Source: CAVXHQ01 sp963789535
GTDB taxonomy: Bacteria; Pseudomonadota; Alphaproteobacteria; Rhodobacterales; Rhodobacteraceae
Length of the DNA stretch: 64,000 bases
Assembly: GCA_963789535.1 (NCBI GenBank)
Contig: CAWBKU010000005.1
Span: 186,001-250,000 of the forward strand
Direction: 5' to 3'
Shown: positions 60,388 to 64,000 of the stretch, piece after piece
How the letters are laid out: every line of letters begins with the position of its first letter
How positions within the stretch are numbered: the stretch's first letter is position 1
The notes under the pieces: generated by a model
What the model was told of the DNA's origin: nothing
Databases searched by the model: none
Seen by the model: only the letters and a program-made list of their open reading frames with translations
Made by a program: the position numbers and the translations under genes

Positions 60388-61785
60388 TCAGGCCCAGGGG
60401 CCGTGGTTGCCCGAGGTCTCGTCGTCGAGCCGCGCAAACCCGTGCAGGCCGAAGAAATCGCGCTGCCCCTGGATCATGTTCGCCGTGCCGCGCGCGGTGC
60501 GCATCGCGTCGAAATAGGCCAGCGCCGCGGAATGCGCCGGCACCGCGATGCCGTGCAGGGCCGCGACCGAAACGACCTGCCGCAGGGCGCCATGGCTACT
60601 CGCGATGCGGTCGGCAAAGAACGGTGCCGCCATCAGGCTGCGGTCCGGCGCCTCGGCAAAGGCCTGCGCCATGTCGTCGAGCATCGCCGAGCGGATGATG
60701 CACCCGGCCCGCCAGACCCGCGCGATGGCCGGCGCGTCGAGGGACCAGCCAAAGCTTTCGGAGGCGGCACGAATCATCCGGAATCCCTGATCGTAACACA
60801 GGATCTTGCCGCAGATCATGCCGGTTTCCATGACTTCGACCGGCAGGTCGCCCGCCGCAAGGCGCGTCGGGCCCGCCCCGAAAAGCGTCTGCATCGCCGA
60901 ACGCTCTTCGCGTCGGGCCGACAGGTTGCGCGCCACGACGGCGGCCTCGATCACCGGAATCGGCGCCGCCAGATGCTGCGCCTCGATCGCCGTCCAGCGT
61001 CCGGTGCCCTTTTGCCCTGCCGCATCGACGATCACGTCGAGCAGCGGCTTGCCGGTCGCCGCATCGACGGTCTGCGCAACCGTGCCCGAGATCTCGACGA
61101 GGTAGGACCGCAGGACACCCTCGTTCCAGCCTGCATAGACACTGCCGATGTCGGCCGCATCCATCCCGAGGCCGTCGCGCATCAGGCCATAGCTTTCGGC
61201 GATAAGCTGCATGTCGGCGTATTCGATGCCGTTGTGCACCGCCTTGACGAAATGGCCCGCCCCCTCCTCGCCCATCCAGTCGGCACAGGGCGCGCCCTCG
61301 AACTTCGCGGCGATGGCGGTCAGGATCGGGGCCACACGGTCCCACATCGCGCGCGGACCGCCGCCCATGATCGCGGGGCCATGCCGCGCGCCCTCTTCGC
61401 CGCCCGAGACGCCGATGCCGAGAAACGGCGTCTTTGCCGCCCGCATCCGCCGGTTGGTGTCGTGGAAATTCGCGTTGCCCGCGTCGATCACCAGATCGTC
61501 GGGGCCGAGGAACGGCGCGAGGGCGGCCATCTGGTCGTCCACCGGCTGTCCGGCGGGCACCATCAGGATGATGGCGCGCGGCTTTGCGATGGCCGCGACC
61601 AGCGCCTCGAGGCTCTCGGTCGGCGTGACCCTGTCGGCCAGCGGCCCCGCCTCGCGCGCGAAATCGCGCGTGACCTGCGTGGTGCGGTTGAACACCGCGA
61701 TGCGAAAGCCCTTTTCGGCGATGTTCAGCGCCAGCGCCGACCCCATCGTCCCCAGCCCGATCAGGCCGATATCCGCAAGCGTCAT
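60388..61785 (-). CDS. gnd: 6-phosphogluconate dehydrogenase (NADP-dependent, decarboxylating)
   Basis: A 465-residue enzyme converting 6-phosphogluconate to ribulose-5-phosphate and CO2. Cofactor motif IGLGTMGSALALNIAEKG, FNRT, GVSGGEEGARHGPAIM (substrate loop) and catalytic GAGHFVKAVHNGIEYADMQ are all present. ATG 61785 overlaps the stop of the lactonase gene upstream. Full family length. Confidence 0.95.
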   Translation of the reverse strand: MTLADIGLIGLGTMGSALALNIAEKGFRIAVFNRTTQVTRDFAREAGPLADRVTPTESLEALVAAIAKPRAIILMVPAGQPVDDQMAALAPFLGPDDLVIDAGNANFHDTNRRMRAAKTPFLGIGVSGGEEGARHGPAIMGGGPRAMWDRVAPILTAIAAKFEGAPCADWMGEEGAGHFVKAVHNGIEYADMQLIAESYGLMRDGLGMDAADIGSVYAGWNEGVLRSYLVEISGTVAQTVDAATGKPLLDVIVDAAGQKGTGRWTAIEAQHLAAPIPVIEAAVVARNLSARREERSAMQTLFGAGPTRLAAGDLPVEVMETGMICGKILCYDQGFRMIRAASESFGWSLDAPAIARVWRAGCIIRSAMLDDMAQAFAEAPDRSLMAAPFFADRIASSHGALRQVVSVAALHGIAVPAHSAALAYFDAMRTARGTANMIQGQRDFFGLHGFARLDDETSGNHGPWA

Positions 61786-62681
61786 GGTGTCTGGATCCCT
61801 CTCCGGTTCAGAACCACGCGATAGAGGCTGGTCGTGGCGGTGATGTAAAGCTCGTGCTTGTCACGGCCGCCGAAACAGACGTTCGAGACGAGTTCCGGCA
61901 CGAGGATCTTTCCCAGAAGGCGCCCGTCCGGCGCGATGCAGTGCACGCCGTCCGCCGCCGAGGTCCAGACGTTGCCGTCGGTATCGAGGCGAAACCCGTC
62001 CGAGGCGCCGGGATCGACGGTATGAAAGTGCCGCCCGTTCGTGAGCGTGCCGTCCGTTGCGCAATCGTAGACCCGCATATGCTGCGGATCGTCCGAAAAC
62101 ATCCGTCCCGTATCGGCGACATAGAGCAGGCGCTCGTCGGGCGAGAAGGCGAGGCCGTTGGGGCAGTTCATGTCGTCGACCATCACGTCGAGCGTGCCGG
62201 TCGCGGGATCGGCACGGTAGACGACGCAAGGGCCCTCCTGCTCGGCGCGCAGGCCCTCGTAGCTCGTCATGATCCCGTAATGCGGATCGCTGAACCAGAT
62301 CGTGCCGTCGGATTTCACCACGACGTCGTTGGGCGAATTGAGGCGCCTGCCGTCGTGGGCGTCGGCGATGACGGTGATGCGGCCGTCGAGTTCGGTGCGC
62401 GTCACCCGCCGCGCGCCATGCTCGCAACTGATCAGGCGGCCCTCGCGGTCGCGGGTGTGGCCATTGGCGAAATTAGACGGCGCGCGATAGGTGGTGATAC
62501 CGGTTCCGGGCGTCCAGCGCAGGATGCGGTTCGACGGGATGTCCGAGAACAGCAGGCAGTCCGCATCGCCGAACCACACCGGCCCCTCGGTCCAGTCGAA
62601 GCCGGTCGCAAGCTGCTTGACCGGCGCGTTGCCGATGACGTAGCGCGCAAAGACCGGATCGTGCACTTCGTAGAACGACAT
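61782..62681 (-). CDS. SMP-30/gluconolactonase-family lactonase
   Basis: A 299-residue beta-propeller lactonase. The metal-site segments EGPVWFGD, NSPNDVVVKSDGTIWFSDP, CPNGLAFSPDE and DGFRLDTDGNVW follow the family. Probably hydrolyses an aldonolactone to the aldonate upstream of gnd, with which it overlaps. No sugar dehydrogenase or gluconate kinase is beside it. GGGGG precedes the ATG. Confidence 0.87.
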   Translation of the reverse strand: MSFYEVHDPVFARYVIGNAPVKQLATGFDWTEGPVWFGDADCLLFSDIPSNRILRWTPGTGITTYRAPSNFANGHTRDREGRLISCEHGARRVTRTELDGRITVIADAHDGRRLNSPNDVVVKSDGTIWFSDPHYGIMTSYEGLRAEQEGPCVVYRADPATGTLDVMVDDMNCPNGLAFSPDERLLYVADTGRMFSDDPQHMRVYDCATDGTLTNGRHFHTVDPGASDGFRLDTDGNVWTSAADGVHCIAPDGRLLGKILVPELVSNVCFGGRDKHELYITATTSLYRVVLNRRGIQTP

Positions 62682-62891
62682 CGCGGCCCCCTGCTCCCTC
62701 GCCAGCGCCACCATAACGTCGTGCAATTTCCCCTGTCGAGGGCATTCCCCCGCACCGCCACCGCACCGCCGCGACCGACGACGCACGCATCCGGACCGGA
62801 AAAGGTTGCCATGGGGCGCCGCCTGCGGAATGCTGTCCCCCGATGTCGGACCGCTCGATCCGCGGAAAGACGCACATTCTGGGAGGATACC

Positions 62892-63848
62892 ATGACCTAC
62901 TTCAAGACCGCCCTGCGCGGCGGCGCCGTCGCGTCCGCACTCGCACTGGCCCCGGCCGCCGCCTCGGCGCAAGAGTTCATCAACGTGCTGACGGGGGGCA
63001 CCTCGGGGGTCTACTACCCGCTCGGCGTCGGCCTCGCCAACATCTACGGCGAGAACATCGAGGGCGTGCGCACGCAGGTCCAGTCGACCAAGGCGAGCGT
63101 CGAGAACCTGAACCTGTTGCAGGACGGCTCGGGCGAGATCGCCTTTGCGCTGGGCGACAGCGTGGCGCTGGCCTGGGCCGGCGACGCGGACGCCGGCTTT
63201 GCCGCACCGCTCGACCAGTTGCGCGGGATCGCCGCGATCTATCCCAACTATATCCAGGTCGTCGCCTCCGCCGAGAGCGGTATCACCAACTTCGAGGATC
63301 TGGCGGGCATGTCGCTGTCGGTCGGCGCCCCGGCGTCGGGCACGGAACTGAACGCACGCGCCATCTTCGAGGCGATGGGGATGAGCTACGACGATCTGGG
63401 GAAGGTCGAATACCTGCCGTTCGCCGAATCGGTCGAACTCATCAAGAACCGCCAGCTCGACGCGACGCTGCAATCGGCGGGCCTCGGCGTGGCGTCGATC
63501 CGCGATCTCGCGACCTCGCTCGACATCACGGTCGTCGGCATCCCGGCAAGCGTCGCCGAGACGCTGGGCGCGCCCTATGTCGCGGCGACCATCCCGGCGG
63601 GCACCTACGACGGGCAGGACGCGGATGTGCCGACGGTCGCGGTATCGAACTTCCTCGTGACCCACGCGGGCGTCAGCGACGACATGGCCTACGAGATGAC
63701 GCGGCTGCTGTTCGAAAACCTCGACACGCTCGAGGCCAGCCATCAGGCCGCCGCCCTCATCAGCCTCGAGAACGCGCTGTCGGGCATGCCGATCCCGCTG
63801 CATCCGGGCGCGGAGCGGTATTACCGCGAGCAGGGCATGATCGAGTAG
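62892..63848 (+). CDS. TAXI-family TRAP transporter substrate-binding protein
   Basis: A 318-residue periplasmic protein with a Sec signal peptide (cleavage near SASA-QEF) and the TAXI-type start FINVLTGGTSGVYYPLGVGL. The family binds glutamate-like or dicarboxylate ligands for TRAP permeases. GGGAGGATACC precedes the ATG. The 210-base divergent spacer to the left shows no clear operator. Confidence 0.86.
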   Translation: MTYFKTALRGGAVASALALAPAAASAQEFINVLTGGTSGVYYPLGVGLANIYGENIEGVRTQVQSTKASVENLNLLQDGSGEIAFALGDSVALAWAGDADAGFAAPLDQLRGIAAIYPNYIQVVASAESGITNFEDLAGMSLSVGAPASGTELNARAIFEAMGMSYDDLGKVEYLPFAESVELIKNRQLDATLQSAGLGVASIRDLATSLDITVVGIPASVAETLGAPYVAATIPAGTYDGQDADVPTVAVSNFLVTHAGVSDDMAYEMTRLLFENLDTLEASHQAAALISLENALSGMPIPLHPGAERYYREQGMIE

Positions 63849-63924
63849 GACAGGCTCTGTTCCACCCGAACTCGGGCCGTGCCGGGCGACCGGCGCGGCC
63901 TTCACGCCGACGGGGATCGACGCG

Positions 63925-64000
63925 ATGACCATGGCCAGCGACCAGCCGGACCTGACGAAGAAGGTCGCGCAGGAGGTGCACGGCTTCGCCTTTCCGCCGG
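63925..64000 (+). CDS. Start of a further gene, possibly a TRAP fused permease
   Basis: An ATG at 63925 with GGGGA upstream opens a frame (MTMASDQPDLTKKVAQEV) to the window edge, 25 codons. Only its place behind a TAXI binding protein suggests a TRAP permease; the residues seen are too few to identify it. Confidence 0.35.
   Translation, partial: MTMASDQPDLTKKVAQEVHGFAFPP

Noticed and set aside
1..64000. tRNA or rRNA genes, insertion sequences, CRISPR arrays, integrase or attachment sites
   Set aside because: None could be recognised by reading; gene-free stretches are short and filled by promoters or hairpins.

Overview
The window is high-GC DNA from an alphaproteobacterium, almost certainly a member of the Rhodobacteraceae (purple non-sulfur or aerobic anoxygenic phototroph). 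The evidence is a photosynthesis gene cluster (PGC) at about 1-24.6 kb with the gene order of that family, spheroidene-type carotenoid genes (crtA, crtC, crtD, crtF), pufX and pufQ, no pufC, and TGT-N12-ACA (PpsR/CrtJ-type) operators in the divergent promoter regions.

PGC layout: bciB (partial, minus); bchG-PucC-like transporter-bchP-idi (plus); pufQBALMX read right to left from bchCXYZ; crtEF (minus); crtDC (plus); crtIB (minus); crtA-bchI-bchD-bchO (plus). Most genes overlap by a few bases within their operons. Together they make GGPP, spheroidene/spheroidenone, bacteriochlorophyll a and the RC-LH1-PufX complex. bchFNBHLM, puhA, acsF/bchE and ppsR are not in the window; they may lie left of position 1.

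From 24.6 to 29.8 kb is a ugpBAEC glycerol-3-phosphate-type ABC importer with an endonuclease/exonuclease/phosphatase-family gene in the usual ugpQ position. From 30.1 to 40.3 kb is a minus-strand operon: TetR (BetI-like) regulator, SDR, sugar isomerase, ribose-type ABC importer and three tandem Gfo/Idh/MocA oxidoreductases. Divergent from it, 40.35-55.53 kb, is a tightly coupled 12-gene plus-strand unit. It encodes a class III aminotransferase, two phytoene-desaturase-like flavoproteins, a GcvT-like methyltransferase, two Rieske oxygenases, a polyamine-type ABC importer, a DMSP-lyase-like cupin, a SAM methyltransferase and an amidohydrolase. I read this as a candidate pathway for uptake and breakdown of a methylated onium compound (betaine or sulfonium), and it is the most interesting part of the window.

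From 55.6 to 62.7 kb is a second ribose-type ABC importer, a LacI/GntR-like regulator with two clear operators, 6-phosphogluconate dehydrogenase and an SMP-30 lactonase. At the right end are a TAXI-TRAP binding protein and the start of another gene.

Six otherwise well-conserved genes (bchY, bchD, ugpC, ugpA, the methyltransferase and one ABC ATPase) carry a single frameshift each, spread through phototrophic and non-phototrophic genes alike. This looks more like indel errors in a draft assembly than gene decay. No tRNA, rRNA, insertion sequence or CRISPR array was recognised, and no gene-free stretch exceeds 300 bases.
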